Shown one piece after another: positions 14,189 to 14,922 of a stretch of 14,922 nt of DNA. A model generated the notes under the pieces. It did no database searches, had not been told where the DNA came from, and worked only from the letters and a program-made list of their open reading frames with translations. Both the position numbers and the translations under genes were made by a program. How positions within the stretch are numbered: position 1 is the first letter of the stretch; each line of letters starts with the position of its first letter. Source of the stretch: Firmicutes bacterium UBA5010 (GTDB lineage: Bacteria > Bacillota > Clostridia > Tissierellales > Sedimentibacteraceae); NCBI GenBank assembly GCA_002396645.1, contig DGYI01000035.1, positions 1 through 14,922 of the forward strand, written 5' to 3'.

Positions 14189-14922
14189 ATGAGCTTATTG
14201 AGTTTAAACAATGTAGTATATGAATATAAAAGCAAATATAACACGGTAAGAGCAGTAAACGGTGTCTCTTATAATTTCGAGGCTGGAAAGGTATATGCCA
14301 TACTCGGCAAAAGCGGCTCAGGAAAAACTACACTGTTATCTGTTATGGCTGGACTTGACATACCAACGAGTGGGCAGGTTTTATATAAAGGGGTTCCCAC
14401 AACAGAGCTTGACAGAACAAAATACAGAAAGAATGATATATCTGTAATATATCAAAGCTATAATCTTCTTCCACTATTAAATTCAATGGAGAATATAATG
14501 CTTCCGGAAAAGATAAAGGGAAAAAGCAATGAGGAAGCAAAAAAAAGAGCGGAAGAGTTGTTTGACGAAATGGAGCTTGAGGAGCATTGCAAGAGGAATT
14601 ATCCTACGATGTTAAGCGGAGGCCAACAGCAAAGGGTTGCAATTGCAAGATCATTATCATCAAAACCCTCCGTACTTTTCGCAGATGAGCCTACGGGCAA
14701 TCTTGATGTGGAAAACGGAAACAAGGTTATAGATACATTGATACGACTTGCTCACGAACAGAATTACTGCGTAATCATAATAACGCATGACCCTTCTGTA
14801 AAGGAAAAGGTTGATGTTGTATTGGAAATGAAAGACGGAAAATTTATAAATGATGAAGCATCAAACGATAATGTAAAGCAAGCTCAAGAAGATACTTCTC
14901 AAGAACAAGAAGAGAAGAACAG
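14189..14922 (+). CDS. ABC transporter ATP-binding protein (LolD/MacB type), 3' end cut by window
   Basis: The frame from ATG 14189 stays open to the right edge (244 complete codons visible), so the stop lies outside. AAAGGAG (14175-14181) precedes the start by 7 bases and overlaps the end of the short permease gene. All nucleotide-binding elements are present: Walker A GKSGSGKTT (40-48), Q-loop Q89 in IYQSYNLLP, signature LSGGQQQR (142-149), Walker B VLFADEP (162-168), D-loop GNLD (170-173) and switch H200 in ITHD. These are the features of the MacB/LolD/FtsE cytosolic ATPases that power FtsX-type permeases. After about residue 222 the protein continues as a Gln/Glu/Asp-rich tail that looks disordered; family members of this type usually end near 220-235 residues. 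Whether the tail is short or leads into another domain cannot be seen. Confidence 0.95.
   Translation, partial: MSLLSLNNVVYEYKSKYNTVRAVNGVSYNFEAGKVYAILGKSGSGKTTLLSVMAGLDIPTSGQVLYKGVPTTELDRTKYRKNDISVIYQSYNLLPLLNSMENIMLPEKIKGKSNEEAKKRAEELFDEMELEEHCKRNYPTMLSGGQQQRVAIARSLSSKPSVLFADEPTGNLDVENGNKVIDTLIRLAHEQNYCVIIITHDPSVKEKVDVVLEMKDGKFINDEASNDNVKQAQEDTSQEQEEKN

Noticed and set aside
14262..14447. Small open frame inside the ATPase gene
   Set aside because: It is an out-of-frame shadow of the ABC ATPase, whose true frame from 14189 shows all Walker and signature motifs.

Overview
The window looks like chromosomal DNA of an anaerobic, endospore-forming member of the class Clostridia (phylum Bacillota). 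The DNA is AT-rich. Shine-Dalgarno sites are strong (AGGAGG-like), TTG is used as a start codon in at least two genes, and intrinsic terminators with T-tracts are frequent. A DUF3794 (SPOCS) plus LysM protein of the SipL type implies spore-coat assembly. No rRNA, tRNA, CRISPR array, transposase or phage gene was recognised.

Left part (1-2231): the 3' end of a cysteine-rich tandem-repeat protein that is open at the left edge, followed on the same strand by two lipoprotein genes that are about two-thirds identical by eye. The duplication that made the pair also copied the non-coding lead-in and possibly the last codons of the repeat gene. A terminator at 2187-2231 closes the block. This lineage-specific-looking region is the least explained part of the window.

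Middle (2307-4808): an OmpR/PhoB-type response regulator with no histidine kinase beside it; a secreted SH3-NlpC/P60 cell-wall peptidase whose upstream region carries an 11-bp-period direct repeat typical of OmpR-family sites; and a creatininase-family metal amidohydrolase. The last converges with the minus-strand sipL-like gene (4828-6375) on a shared bidirectional terminator. sipL starts with TTG and has a sigma-E-like promoter upstream. The 317-bp divergent gap after it holds two adjacent perfect palindromes, one matching the Crp/Fnr consensus.

Right-middle (6693-9033): a two-gene operon of a C_GCAxxG_C_C cysteine-motif protein and a TDT/SLAC1-type ten-helix transporter. Next comes a monocistronic small alkaline-phosphatase-superfamily hydrolase that keeps a complete set of candidate metal ligands.

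Right part (9137-14922): pyrG (CTP synthase), preceded by a promoter, a perfect hairpin and a strong terminator-like structure that may be an attenuator. A three-gene FtsX/MacB-type ABC exporter operon follows (long permease, short permease, ATPase), with overlapping or closely spaced genes. The ATPase runs off the right edge after its complete nucleotide-binding domain.

No single unmistakable new system is visible. The best leads are the repeat-protein/duplicated-lipoprotein block, the pyrG leader, the divergent palindromes beside the Cys-motif/TDT operon, and the orphan regulator with its candidate box at the cell-wall peptidase gene.
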